This document shows positions 53,286 through 61,582 of a stretch of 64,000 nt of DNA, in pieces. Both the position numbers and the translations under genes were made by a program. The stretch is taken from contig CAKRHW010000001.1 in the NCBI GenBank assembly GCA_934339365.1, forward strand, positions 62,001 to 126,000, in the 5' to 3' direction. The DNA comes from an uncultured Lachnospiraceae bacterium (GTDB lineage Bacteria; Bacillota; Clostridia; Lachnospirales; Lachnospiraceae). The notes below the pieces were generated by a model. That model was not told where the DNA came from, made no database searches, and saw only the letters and a program-made list of their open reading frames with translations. How positions within the stretch are numbered: position 1 is the stretch's first letter; each line of letters opens with the position of its first letter.

Positions 53286-53325
53286 AAAAACTGTCTTGAT
53301 GAAGTTTTACTTCTCAAGACAGTTC
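53286..53325 (-). terminator. Terminator of the 255-residue membrane protein gene
   Basis: Minus-strand arms AACTGTCTTGA and TCAAGACAGTT with an inner GAAGT/ACTTC pairing, then a seven-T run. Confidence 0.9.
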
Positions 53326-53335
53326 CTGTCAGAAT

Positions 53336-54103
53336 CTATTTTGCATTTGTCAGTTTTTGGTAAAAGGTCTTTAAATCATTATCACTGTCACAAGCTTCTA
53401 CAAGCTTTGCCTCTACTGTATTATAAAAGTTTGCAACATCTTTATCTTTTTCAAGTCCCTTAATATAATTAATCACTTCACTATCCTTCGTATATGTGTG
53501 CACACACAAACCAGACTGATCTTTCTTCGGCTGCAGGTACAATACAATTGAGCCCGGTGCTGCCGTTTTAATATTTGCAAATTTGGCTTCAAAATATACA
53601 TAAGCAACAAAGGTTCCTTCTTTCAGTCCCTCTTTGGTATATACATTAATATTCTGATATGATTCAATGTACCGGTTCTCCTGCTCAATCTTCTTTCGAT
53701 CATCATCCGTCATAGAATCTACCAGTTCTGTCATCTTATTCGAATCACCTTTCATCTTTGCATCAAAATACTGATTCACCAGATTAAGTACTTCCTGATT
53801 ATTCGTATCTAACAAATCTCCGCCATCCTGCTTCATGGTTGTTGTTGCTTCCGTCTGTGAATTATTCGTATTCGCATTATCCTTCGACCTCTTAGTTGCC
53901 CAGATTACTGCTGCTAAAACTACAAGAATAAGAAGTAAAATCAAAATCATCCACATGGTCTGGACCTTTTTTGCTCTATTACGATTCTTTTTTGATTGTT
54001 TGCCTGATTTTTTCTGACTGCCATGCCGACGTCTCTTTTGCTTCTTTTTGTAATATTTGCTATGTCTGTTTTCCTCTTCCCCCAGGAAATCTAAATCTGA
54101 CAC
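53336..54103 (-). CDS. Single-pass membrane protein with very basic cytoplasmic tail, unknown function
   Basis: A 255-residue protein from GTG 54103 (GGAGG 7 nt upstream). The cytoplasmic part (residues 1-48) is Lys/Arg-rich (YYKKKQKRRRHGSQKKSGKQ), followed by one membrane segment (MWMILILLLILVVLAAVIWA) and an external domain of about 150 residues (VNQYFDAKMKGDSNKMTELVD; VYTKEGLKEGTFVAYVYFEAKFANIKTAAPG) with a SnoaL/NTF2-like look. Not assigned to a known family. The basic tail could contact RNA, DNA or phospholipid. Confidence 0.7.
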   Translation of the reverse strand: MSDLDFLGEEENRHSKYYKKKQKRRRHGSQKKSGKQSKKNRNRAKKVQTMWMILILLLILVVLAAVIWATKRSKDNANTNNSQTEATTTMKQDGGDLLDTNNQEVLNLVNQYFDAKMKGDSNKMTELVDSMTDDDRKKIEQENRYIESYQNINVYTKEGLKEGTFVAYVYFEAKFANIKTAAPGSIVLYLQPKKDQSGLCVHTYTKDSEVINYIKGLEKDKDVANFYNTVEAKLVEACDSDNDLKTFYQKLTNAK

Positions 54104-54184
54104 AATAAAACCTCCTCATACATGTACTATTGCTTTCATTCTAGCAAATCTATAAAAAAAAAGCAATTACTTTCATTTTTTTGC

Positions 54185-54235
54185 TTGCACCAAACGGAAA
54201 AATAAGATACAATAACTATTGTCTCATTTGAGACA
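54185..54235 (+). promoter_or_regulatory. tRNA-Arg promoter with a 16-bp inverted repeat at the start site
   Basis: -35 TTGCAC (54185-54190), 17 bp, -10 TACAAT (54208-54213). TGTCTCA (54220-54226) and TGAGACA (54229-54235) form an inverted repeat at the expected transcription start. Confidence 0.65.
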
Positions 54236-54244
54236 TCATGATGT

Positions 54245-54316
54245 GCACCTGTAGCTTAATGGATAGAGCGCTGCCCTCCGGAGGCAGTAATGTCAGTTCG
54301 ATTCTGGTCAGGTGCA
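54245..54316 (+). tRNA. tRNA-Arg (anticodon CCG)
   Basis: A 72-nt cloverleaf. Acceptor arms GCACCTG (54245-54251) and CAGGTGC (54309-54315) pair fully, with discriminator A 54316. The anticodon stem CTGCC/GGCAG encloses loop CTCCGGA, giving anticodon CCG, read as Arg on codon CGG. The T stem includes G-U pairs. The 3' CCA is not encoded. A terminator follows. Confidence 0.93.
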
Positions 54317-54319
54317 TAG

Positions 54320-54363
54320 AAAAAATGACATCTGTATGAAGTTCATACAGATGTCATTTTTTT
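54320..54363. terminator. Bidirectional terminator between tRNA-Arg and the cytidylate-kinase-like gene
   Basis: A perfect stem of about 15 bp (ATGACATCTGTATGAA and complement) with flanking A and T runs, serving both converging units. Confidence 0.9.
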
Positions 54364-54368
54364 ATTCT

Positions 54369-54965
54369 TTATTCTCCATATGCTTTCAAAATATTCACAC
54401 AAGTATCGATTCCAAGTGTAGAACTGTTCATACAAATATCGTATGTATCTCTTCCACCCCATTCTAAACCAGTATAGAAATTATAATAATTTTTTCTCTG
54501 CTTGTCATATTTTTTAATCATGTTCTTCGCAGTCTTCTCATCTACTTTATAGCGTTTCATAATACGATCAATTCTTGCATCTAAATCCGCAAAAATAAAT
54601 GCAGAGCATACATTGTCAAATTCTGCCAATTCATAATCCGCACATCTTCCAATGATAATGCAAGACTCCTGTTCTGCAAGCTTACGGATTACTTCTGACT
54701 GCAGATTATGCAGCTTATCATTCATAGGAACGCCATATCCATTCACATCTGCTGCATATTCATAATACATCGAATAAAGCAGACTCGATGCTCTTTTTTC
54801 TTCTACTGGTTTTAACAATTCTATATCAATATTACCATCCTTAGCAGCCATCTCAATCAATCTGCTGTCATAGCACTGAATTCCTAATTCACTTGCAAGC
54901 TTCTGACCAATCTCACGACCGCCACTTCCAAATTCTCTTCCGATTGTATAAATTCTGTTGCCCAT
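54369..54965 (-). CDS. Cytidylate kinase-like family protein
   Basis: A 198-residue protein from ATG 54965 (GGAGG 5 nt upstream; ATG 54977 precedes that site). The P-loop variant IGREFGSGGREIGQKLA at residues 6-22 is typical of the cytidylate-kinase-like (Cmk-2) group, followed by YDSRLIEMAA and IIGRCADYELAE. Family knowledge: nucleotide-kinase fold; a true housekeeping cmk is usually separate, so the substrate is uncertain. It is transcribed from a promoter sharing a 24-bp block with the carD-like gene. Confidence 0.85.
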   Translation of the reverse strand: MGNRIYTIGREFGSGGREIGQKLASELGIQCYDSRLIEMAAKDGNIDIELLKPVEEKRASSLLYSMYYEYAADVNGYGVPMNDKLHNLQSEVIRKLAEQESCIIIGRCADYELAEFDNVCSAFIFADLDARIDRIMKRYKVDEKTAKNMIKKYDKQRKNYYNFYTGLEWGGRDTYDICMNSSTLGIDTCVNILKAYGE

Positions 54966-55018
54966 AATGTCCTCCATTCCTGCAAGTCATACAACATCTT
55001 GCATAAAATACTTATGTC

Positions 55019-55059
55019 TTTACACTTCTATTGTAACACTTTACACAGAATATTCAAGT
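55019..55059 (-). promoter_or_regulatory. Promoter of the cytidylate-kinase-like gene
   Basis: Minus-strand -10 TACAAT (55035-55030) in an extended TGT context; weak -35 (TTGAAT, 55057-55052). The segment 55019-55042 is identical to 2471-2494. Confidence 0.65.
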
Positions 55060-55097
55060 TATTTTTTATTTGCTATTCCAGCCAGAAGGCGATTTGT

Positions 55098-57461
55098 CTA
55101 GTTATTTTTTGGTCTGGGTCTTTTTTTTAACTTTTTCCAGACAAACTGAATCTGTTTCGATTCTATCAGACGATTAGAAAATCCGGCCTGTTCTAGAATC
55201 TGAATCACTTCTTGTTTTTCTTTCTCAGAAATCTCTGCAATCATACGATGCTCTAAAAGATATTCTATCTGGCTTTCATAATTCAAGCACTGACGCAGCG
55301 TTTTGTTTCTTCGCATTTTCTTTTTTATCCACCGCTGATAATCCATAATAAATCGGTCATTTGGGTTACTTTTATAATACTTCAGTAGAAAACGAACTTT
55401 TCTTATACCTGTAACAAGAATGACAGCAAACACAAACATAGCCAGTAGAAATACAATTACTCTGCTTCCAAAGTGTAACATTGTTTTTCCGATAGAAGTA
55501 TTCATATCCTCTCCTGTCAGATTTTGTTCTGTCGAAGATGACACATTCGAGCCAAACATCTGTAGGAAAGAACTCCAAAATGATCCCCCGGAGTGTTGTG
55601 CTGTTTCATTTGACGTCGGTGTCACTTCCACCGGATGCCATCCTTTTTCTTCTGTATAGATTTCAACCCAGGCATGGGCATCTGCATCTGTTGCATCCAC
55701 TTCTACGACTGCTGTTTTTCCAACTTCCGAATAACCATCATAGTACTTTGCATACTCTTCATTCGATACAAGTTGTCCATTTAAAACCTCATCATAATCA
55801 ATTGCATATCCTTCCACGTAACGTGCCGGAATATTTTCATAACGAAGCATTAAAACTGCTGCCGTAGCAAAATGAGCACAAAATCCTTTCTTACCTTCTT
55901 TTAAAAAATAGTTTACAAAATCCTCTTTTTTCGGTGTTTCTCCGGGCGAATACGTATAAGGAATATTTTTCTGATAATATGCTGCAATCTGACTGGCAAT
56001 CTCATCTGCTGTTCCATGAAAATTTTGTTGTTGGCAAACTTCTTTAATCGTATCATAGTTTTCCTTTGGAACCTCTAAATATGTCTCTGCTTTTTCATTC
56101 TCATTGAGACATTCTTTTAATGGAAGATTGAGTGCAAAAGTATTTCCATCTAATGCCGGAAAATAAAAATATTCTTTTTTTCTGCCTGTCGTATCTGAAG
56201 TTGACACACCTGAATAATATGGATAAAATTCTTCATTGCTGTCTCCTCCATCCATATTTTCCACTTTCATATAACCTCTTGCCGCATTTTTCCCTTTTTG
56301 CATATAATAGAGAGCATATCCATTGATTTCTTTTTGCTCAATTCCACTATAAACAATGCCTGATTCCACATTACTCCAATGATTCTGATATGGGAGATAC
56401 TTTGTTCCTACAAATGATTTTAAATACAACCGATTCATTGAATATGGTGTAAAGGTTACTTTCAAATCTGTATTATAATCAAGGGCTACCTGATTGACAT
56501 TTCCAAGCTTTCCATGATTCATTCCGCCTTTTTCATCTGCATCTCCAAATAATCCCCGCAGTCCTTTTGCTGCAACCAAAGCAGCCTTATCTTTTGTCTT
56601 TATTTTCCATTCGCTTTTATAATTTTTTCTAGTCAGCATTTCATCTGAAACTACGGCATTTACTACGATGGTACTTCCTGCTGTCACAAGAATTGCAAGC
56701 AGAAACATCTGCCAGAATGCATGAATCTGATATACCCTGAAAATACGCCCTTTTTTTCCTTTTTGATATACTGCATCATTTTCTGTAATGGAATATTTTT
56801 TGCTTCCACGAATCAAATACATTGCCACAAATCCAAGTAAAATCATCATCATGTAAATCATATTCGGATGTAATTCCATATAAAAAGGAATCATGAGCAA
56901 AACAGATGCAAGTGGAATCACTACCAGATATTCCATTCTTCTAGAAATCAGAATATTAAAAATAATACATAAGATACTTCCAATAAAAATCATAGAAATT
57001 GTAATTGCAAGATATCTGTCTGGAATCTGCTCACTATAAGTTTTTACCGCATTCAGACTAAAGTAAGTAGATGCTTTCGATAAGGTATCATTCATCACAG
57101 CATAGAATCCACTGTTAATATATTGTCGCAATGTATAACCACTTGCAATGACACAACACATCAAAAAAAGATATCCGACATTTTCTACCCATCGCTTATA
57201 GAACAGAAATGCACAAAAAATAGCAATCAGAAAAACAGCAATATTTACTGCATAAGACGCATAAGAAGATTCAACTGCACTTAAATAAGAGCCAATGCTT
57301 CCCATAACAATCAAATAAATAATAACACCTTTCAAAAATAACGTATAACTTCTTTTTTCTTCTTCTTTAAAAAGAGATTCATCAATCGAAATCCCTTCAC
57401 ATACTTCCATATTTTCTTTTTCAGCTTTCTTCTTTCGAAACCGAAACCAATTTCGTTCCAT
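55098..57461 (-). CDS. Transglutaminase-like membrane protein (DUF3488/TgpA-type)
   Basis: A 787-residue protein. About seven membrane segments in residues 45-265, an external transglutaminase-like cysteine-protease domain around 480-620 with Cys528 in GFCAHFATAAVLML and His596 in DAHAWVEIY, and Glu612 where the third residue (usually Asp, before PT) is expected; a final membrane segment near 670 and a cytoplasmic DUF4129-like tail. Family knowledge: such proteins partner MoxR and DUF58 proteins in envelope-linked systems; the substrate is unknown. It is the last gene of the tcdA-to-transglutaminase run. Confidence 0.9.
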   Translation of the reverse strand: MERNWFRFRKKKAEKENMEVCEGISIDESLFKEEEKRSYTLFLKGVIIYLIVMGSIGSYLSAVESSYASYAVNIAVFLIAIFCAFLFYKRWVENVGYLFLMCCVIASGYTLRQYINSGFYAVMNDTLSKASTYFSLNAVKTYSEQIPDRYLAITISMIFIGSILCIIFNILISRRMEYLVVIPLASVLLMIPFYMELHPNMIYMMMILLGFVAMYLIRGSKKYSITENDAVYQKGKKGRIFRVYQIHAFWQMFLLAILVTAGSTIVVNAVVSDEMLTRKNYKSEWKIKTKDKAALVAAKGLRGLFGDADEKGGMNHGKLGNVNQVALDYNTDLKVTFTPYSMNRLYLKSFVGTKYLPYQNHWSNVESGIVYSGIEQKEINGYALYYMQKGKNAARGYMKVENMDGGDSNEEFYPYYSGVSTSDTTGRKKEYFYFPALDGNTFALNLPLKECLNENEKAETYLEVPKENYDTIKEVCQQQNFHGTADEIASQIAAYYQKNIPYTYSPGETPKKEDFVNYFLKEGKKGFCAHFATAAVLMLRYENIPARYVEGYAIDYDEVLNGQLVSNEEYAKYYDGYSEVGKTAVVEVDATDADAHAWVEIYTEEKGWHPVEVTPTSNETAQHSGGSFWSSFLQMFGSNVSSSTEQNLTGEDMNTSIGKTMLHFGSRVIVFLLAMFVFAVILVTGIRKVRFLLKYYKSNPNDRFIMDYQRWIKKKMRRNKTLRQCLNYESQIEYLLEHRMIAEISEKEKQEVIQILEQAGFSNRLIESKQIQFVWKKLKKRPRPKNN

Positions 57462-57494
57462 ATATCCCTTCCAATCCGAAGCTAACCCTAACTT

Positions 57495-58556
57495 CTACCT
57501 GTTCTCTTGAATCGTAACTTTCGCACTCTGACTCTTTGCTGAAATATATACGTAAGATGACACTTGTTTCATAATGGTTTTCATATACTGAATCGTATCA
57601 ACCTGTTCCCTCTGGATTTTGCACGCATAAATCTTAGGAAAAACTTCTTCTAACTTATTTACCTCTTTCAGACACAATACTTGAAATTCTCCCTGTGCGG
57701 GATTCCACCAGCATACTTTTGTGTCCATTCTGTTTTCCATATCTTTTAATATACTATATAATTTTTCTAATACCATCTCCGTCTGTTCTTTTGTTCCAGA
57801 CAGATCAATAACTACAAAAAGTCTCTCATCCGACATGCTGACTCTTTCTTTTACCATGAGTTTTTCTTTCTTTGCAGAGATCTTCCAATGAATATCTTTC
57901 ATCCGATCACCTGCATTGTATTCGCGAATTCCACTGATTTCTGAAAAATCATTCCCTTTCGCACTGCTTTCTTCACTCTCTGTAACACCGGCTGCAAGTT
58001 CATTGGCCCAGCTTTTTACAGGTTTGCTATATCCTGGGATTACAAATATGCTTGCTTTTGCCTTTGACGGACACTGCACAGAAAAAATTCCAAGCAAATC
58101 CCACACCTCTATTTTTTGAATGGTAAGCTGAATTTTTCCACATAAATCAAAAGACAGCGGAAGGTAAACCGTTTTTTCTTTCTTAAATAAAATCGGAAGT
58201 GAAAGTTCTACCTGACCTGCAGTACCATAAAATGTATTTTCAATACCAACCGTAACTTTGGCATCTAAGGAAAATGCACAGTTCGGATTAACAACCCGAA
58301 GTCTGGCTTTCCCTGTTTCTCCAACTGTAATACCACCTTCTGGTGTGGAAATATATATTTTTAGATTCTTTTTTAACAGGAAAATAAACAGAACAGAAAC
58401 AACGAACAGAACAGTCATTACAACCCATATAATCAAATTAAAATAACTGTAAAGAAATTGATACATAAAAAAATTCAGCAAATATAATGCCATATAAAGA
58501 AGCAGTCGAACTGGATGCATGCGAAGCTTCGGCATATGAATGTTTCCTTTTATCAT
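57495..58556 (-). CDS. DUF58 domain protein (MoxR-associated)
   Basis: About 353 residues from ATG 58556 with GAAAGGA 10 nt upstream; TTG 58565 is the alternative. Two membrane segments at residues 15-65 and a beta-rich part, then the DUF58 core SEISGIREYNAGDRMKDIHWKISAKKEKLMVKE, and a von Willebrand-like fold with VVIDLSGTKEQ (a partial MIDAS-like motif). Placed between moxR and the transglutaminase, the classic trio. Mechanism unknown. Confidence 0.9.
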   Translation of the reverse strand: MIKGNIHMPKLRMHPVRLLLYMALYLLNFFMYQFLYSYFNLIIWVVMTVLFVVSVLFIFLLKKNLKIYISTPEGGITVGETGKARLRVVNPNCAFSLDAKVTVGIENTFYGTAGQVELSLPILFKKEKTVYLPLSFDLCGKIQLTIQKIEVWDLLGIFSVQCPSKAKASIFVIPGYSKPVKSWANELAAGVTESEESSAKGNDFSEISGIREYNAGDRMKDIHWKISAKKEKLMVKERVSMSDERLFVVIDLSGTKEQTEMVLEKLYSILKDMENRMDTKVCWWNPAQGEFQVLCLKEVNKLEEVFPKIYACKIQREQVDTIQYMKTIMKQVSSYVYISAKSQSAKVTIQENR

Positions 58557-58575
58557 CGTGCACAAATCCTTTCTT

Positions 58576-59499
58576 CTAGCATCTAGGTGCTTTCACAGTA
58601 TCTAAAAATGCCTCGATTGCTTCTTTTTCATCCATTCTGTCAGATTTTGCTTCGGCACTTAATGTAATACGGTGTCCAAACACATCTGCCAGTACATTCT
58701 GAATATCCTTTGCAGTTACAAAATCCCTTCCCCGAAGCAGTGCGACTGCCTTTGACATTTTCAGTAATGCAATAGATCCTCTTGGCGAAACTCCCATTGA
58801 AAAGAGAGGACTTGTCCTTGTTTCCTCTACAAGATTGACAATATATTCATAAATTTCATCATGTACAAATACTGCTTCCGCTTTTTTCTTAATTTCCTTC
58901 AGTTCTTCTAAATCCAGAATCGGCTTCACATGCTGCACGAGACGTAAATGATTATTTTTTAAAATCTCCACCGCATCCTGGTGTTTCGGATAACCCATGG
59001 AAATTCGAATCATAAAACGATCTAACTGCGATTCCGGCAGCATCTGTGTTCCAGAAGAGCCAAATGGATTCTGTGTCGCAATCACCACAAATGGATCCGG
59101 CAATGCCCTGGTAACACCATCCACTGTGGCATGTGCCTCTTCCATAACTTCTAACAATGCAGACTGTGTCTTTGGAGAAGTTCTGTTAATCTCATCCGCT
59201 AAGAACAAATTTGTAAAGATTGCCCCCGGATGAAATTCAAATTCTTTTAAGGTACTGTTATACATAGAAAATCCTAATATATCACTTGGTAATACATCCG
59301 GAGTAAACTGCACCCTCTTATAATCCATCGACAAAGCTCTTGCAAATGTCGTTGCAAGAGTCGTCTTCCCAACACCTGGAATATCTTCCATCAAAATATG
59401 TCCTCCGGCAATGACTGCTGCTAAAACCTTTTCAACAATTTCTTCTTTTCCCCGAATTACTTTATTGATTTCCTCTTGTAACAATTCTAATGTTTCCAT
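58576..59499 (-). CDS. MoxR family AAA ATPase
   Basis: A 307-residue AAA ATPase. Walker A GVGKTTLA (about residues 41-48), Walker B LADEINRTSPKTQSALLEVMEE, sensor 1 VIATQNPFGSSGT, and the C-terminal lid with SPRGSIALLKMSKAVALLRGRDFV. Family knowledge: MoxR proteins act as chaperones for VWA/DUF58 partners. It starts 17 nt after the rhodanese-TtcA gene and 19 nt ahead of DUF58, so it joins both in one transcript. Confidence 0.93.
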   Translation of the reverse strand: METLELLQEEINKVIRGKEEIVEKVLAAVIAGGHILMEDIPGVGKTTLATTFARALSMDYKRVQFTPDVLPSDILGFSMYNSTLKEFEFHPGAIFTNLFLADEINRTSPKTQSALLEVMEEAHATVDGVTRALPDPFVVIATQNPFGSSGTQMLPESQLDRFMIRISMGYPKHQDAVEILKNNHLRLVQHVKPILDLEELKEIKKKAEAVFVHDEIYEYIVNLVEETRTSPLFSMGVSPRGSIALLKMSKAVALLRGRDFVTAKDIQNVLADVFGHRITLSAEAKSDRMDEKEAIEAFLDTVKAPRC

Positions 59500-59516
59500 T
59501 TTCTCACCTCATATTT

Positions 59517-60647
59517 CTACTCGTCTTCGTAATGATCTAAGAAATGATGCTTCACACCATCTTTTTTATATGCCACTATGGTATCAAGATTCACATTTTC
59601 TACACTCTTGAAAATATTTCCTTCTACATACGGATTCACTTTTTTCAGAGTTCGAATTAATTCTTTGATTTCCATTCTTTTCGACTTATTTTCTTCATTA
59701 TTGCAAGTGGTACAGGTATCTGTGAATTTGCATGCACACTGAATGAAATATAATTCATTGTAATCTCTCCATGCCTTAATATCATCTTCCCGTACTAAAT
59801 ATAAAGGACGAATCAGTTCCATTCCTTCAAAATTACTACTATGAAGTTTTGGCATCATGGTCTGTACCTGCGCACCATATAGCATACCCATTAATATCGT
59901 TTCAATTACATCATCATAATGATGGCCTAATGCAATCTTATTACATCCTAATTCTTTGGCAAAACGATATAAATGTCCTCTTCGCATTCTTGCACACAGA
60001 TAACATGGAGATTTCTCAACATGATACACCGAATCAAAAATATCTGATTCAAAAATCGTGATCGGAACATGTAATTTTCTTGCATTTTCCTCAATAATTG
60101 CTCTATTCGCCGGACTATATCCCGGGTCCATTACTAAAAATTTCACATCAAACTGAAATTTGTTATGTCTCTTTAACTCCTGAAATAACTTTGCCATCAG
60201 CATGGAATCTTTTCCACCGGAAATGCAGACCGCAATGCTGTCTCCTTCTTTTACTAATTCATACTGATTAATTGCTTTTGTAAATTTACACCAGATCTTT
60301 TTTCGGAATTTCTTCCGGATACTTTGCTCCACATCCTGACAGAAACTGTCCTCTTGTGCCTCTTTCATATGATTCAAAAGCCAGGCAATATACCCGCCTT
60401 CTAAACTTTCTGCGTCAAATCCTTTCGCTGTTAACTCCTCTGCAACCTCAATACTGTATTCTCCCCGGCTGCAGCAAATAACAAGTTTTTTAGATGTATC
60501 TACACCTTCTGTCTGATCTACCTGATCTGCTTTCGCATGAACAGCACCTGGAATTTCTCCTCTTGCTATCTCTGCTTCATCACGAATATCAATAATCTGA
60601 TACGTATCCTTTTCTAATGATTTTAATTCCTGTATCGTAATACTCAT
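59517..60647 (-). CDS. Rhodanese-TtcA fusion: putative tRNA 2-thiolation enzyme
   Basis: 376 residues from ATG 60647, overlapping the tcdA stop by 4 nt. Residues 1-95 are a rhodanese domain (YQIIDIRDEAEIARGEIPGA; active loop VICCSRGEYS with Cys59). Residues 115-376 are TtcA-like: PP-loop SGGKDS (143-148), CYLC (215-218) with RRGHLYRFAKELG, and cysteines in CACKFTDTCTTC, compatible with a Fe-S cluster. Family knowledge: TtcA makes 2-thiocytidine in tRNA, using sulfur from a donor; the fused rhodanese could supply it as persulfide. That link is inference. Position 32 as target is typical but untested here. Confidence 0.88.
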   Translation of the reverse strand: MSITIQELKSLEKDTYQIIDIRDEAEIARGEIPGAVHAKADQVDQTEGVDTSKKLVICCSRGEYSIEVAEELTAKGFDAESLEGGYIAWLLNHMKEAQEDSFCQDVEQSIRKKFRKKIWCKFTKAINQYELVKEGDSIAVCISGGKDSMLMAKLFQELKRHNKFQFDVKFLVMDPGYSPANRAIIEENARKLHVPITIFESDIFDSVYHVEKSPCYLCARMRRGHLYRFAKELGCNKIALGHHYDDVIETILMGMLYGAQVQTMMPKLHSSNFEGMELIRPLYLVREDDIKAWRDYNELYFIQCACKFTDTCTTCNNEENKSKRMEIKELIRTLKKVNPYVEGNIFKSVENVNLDTIVAYKKDGVKHHFLDHYEDE

Positions 60648-61411
60648 GCGTTCTTCCCTGCCTTTACTAAATCTTTGACTACCTCTCCTGCAAGAATCAG
60701 TCCTGCTACAGATGGTACAAATGCAATACTTCCCGGAATATCTCTTCTCTCCGTACATTTGTGTTTTGCTCCGGGTGGACAGACACAATTGGTCCGGCAA
60801 CTATTCGACATATCCTCGCAAGGTCTGGTTGGTTTTTCCTCCGAATAAACTACTTTGAGTTTCTTAACTCCTCGTTTTTTTAATTCCCTGCGCATCACTT
60901 TTGCAAGCGGGCAAACCTTAGTCTTATAAATATCAGCGACCTGAAACAAACTTGCATCTAATTTGTTTCCTGCTCCCATAGAAGAAATAACCGGTACTCC
61001 TTTTTCCTGTGCCTTCATAACCAATGCAATTTTAGCTGTAACCGTATCCACTGCATCTACAACATAATCATATTCTTCAAATGGGAATTCATCCTCATTT
61101 TCCGGAAGGAAAAAGGTTTTATGAATCACAACCTCCGCATCCGGATTAATTTCTAAAATCCGGTCCCTCATAACTTCTGCCTTATACTTTCCGATTGTCT
61201 TTCTTGTTGCAATAATCTGTCTGTTTAAATTCGTCAGACAAACCTTATCATCATCAATCAGATCAAATCTGCCAACTCCACTTCTTACAAGTGCTTCACA
61301 TACATAACCGCCAACTCCGCCAATCCCAAACACAGCTACACGACTATTTTTTAATGTTTCAATTGCTTCTTTTCCTAACAAGAGCTCTGTTCTTGAAAAT
61401 TGATTCAACAT
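60644..61411 (-). CDS. tcdA: tRNA threonylcarbamoyladenosine dehydratase (E1-like)
   Basis: A 255-residue ThiF/E1-like ATP-using enzyme forming cyclic t6A at tRNA position 37. Nucleotide loop VFGIGGVGGYVCEALVRSGVG (residues 31-50), LIDDDKVCLTNLNRQ, VVDAVDTVTAK, and the TcdA-specific C-terminal part with AGNKLDASLFQVADI and PGSIAFVPSVAGLILAGEVV. Cysteines in CRTNCVCPPGAKHKC are typical of the group in clostridia. AAGGAG precedes ATG 61411, but lies inside a short upstream ORF with a terminator-like hairpin. Confidence 0.93.
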   Translation of the reverse strand: MLNQFSRTELLLGKEAIETLKNSRVAVFGIGGVGGYVCEALVRSGVGRFDLIDDDKVCLTNLNRQIIATRKTIGKYKAEVMRDRILEINPDAEVVIHKTFFLPENEDEFPFEEYDYVVDAVDTVTAKIALVMKAQEKGVPVISSMGAGNKLDASLFQVADIYKTKVCPLAKVMRRELKKRGVKKLKVVYSEEKPTRPCEDMSNSCRTNCVCPPGAKHKCTERRDIPGSIAFVPSVAGLILAGEVVKDLVKAGKNA

Positions 61412-61413
61412 AT

Positions 61414-61461
61414 TTATCGTCTCCTTATACGAAAAAATAACGGATGCAGTGCATCCGCCAT
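61414..61461 (-). CDS. 15-residue upstream ORF in the tcdA leader (MADALHPLFFRIRRR)
   Basis: Preceded by AGAAAGAGGAAT, a good ribosome binding site, and ending 2 nt before the tcdA ATG. The reading frame runs through a palindromic hairpin and the tcdA ribosome binding site, so its translation would affect both. Possibly a regulatory leader peptide; could also be chance. Confidence 0.4.
   Translation of the reverse strand: MADALHPLFFRIRRR
61427..61457 (-). terminator. Terminator-like hairpin in the tcdA leader
   Basis: Palindrome CGGATGCA-C-TGCATCCG on the minus strand (61457-61441), then TTATTTTTTC. It lies between the promoter and the tcdA ribosome binding site, so it is an attenuator candidate. 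Confidence 0.6.
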
Positions 61462-61553
61462 ATTCCTCTTTCTATCCAAACATTCCACTATTTTATATTC
61501 CTAATGTGACCCTTGCAAATCTCATATCATTCTTTGAAATCTGCTTCTTTTTT

Positions 61554-61582
61554 ATTATATTATACCCTACTAACTTTGTCAA
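61554..61582 (-). promoter_or_regulatory. Perfect consensus promoter of the tcdA operon
   Basis: Minus-strand TTGACA (61582-61577), 17 bp, TATAAT (61559-61554): 12 of 12 consensus bases. The leader is about 135 nt. Confidence 0.85.
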
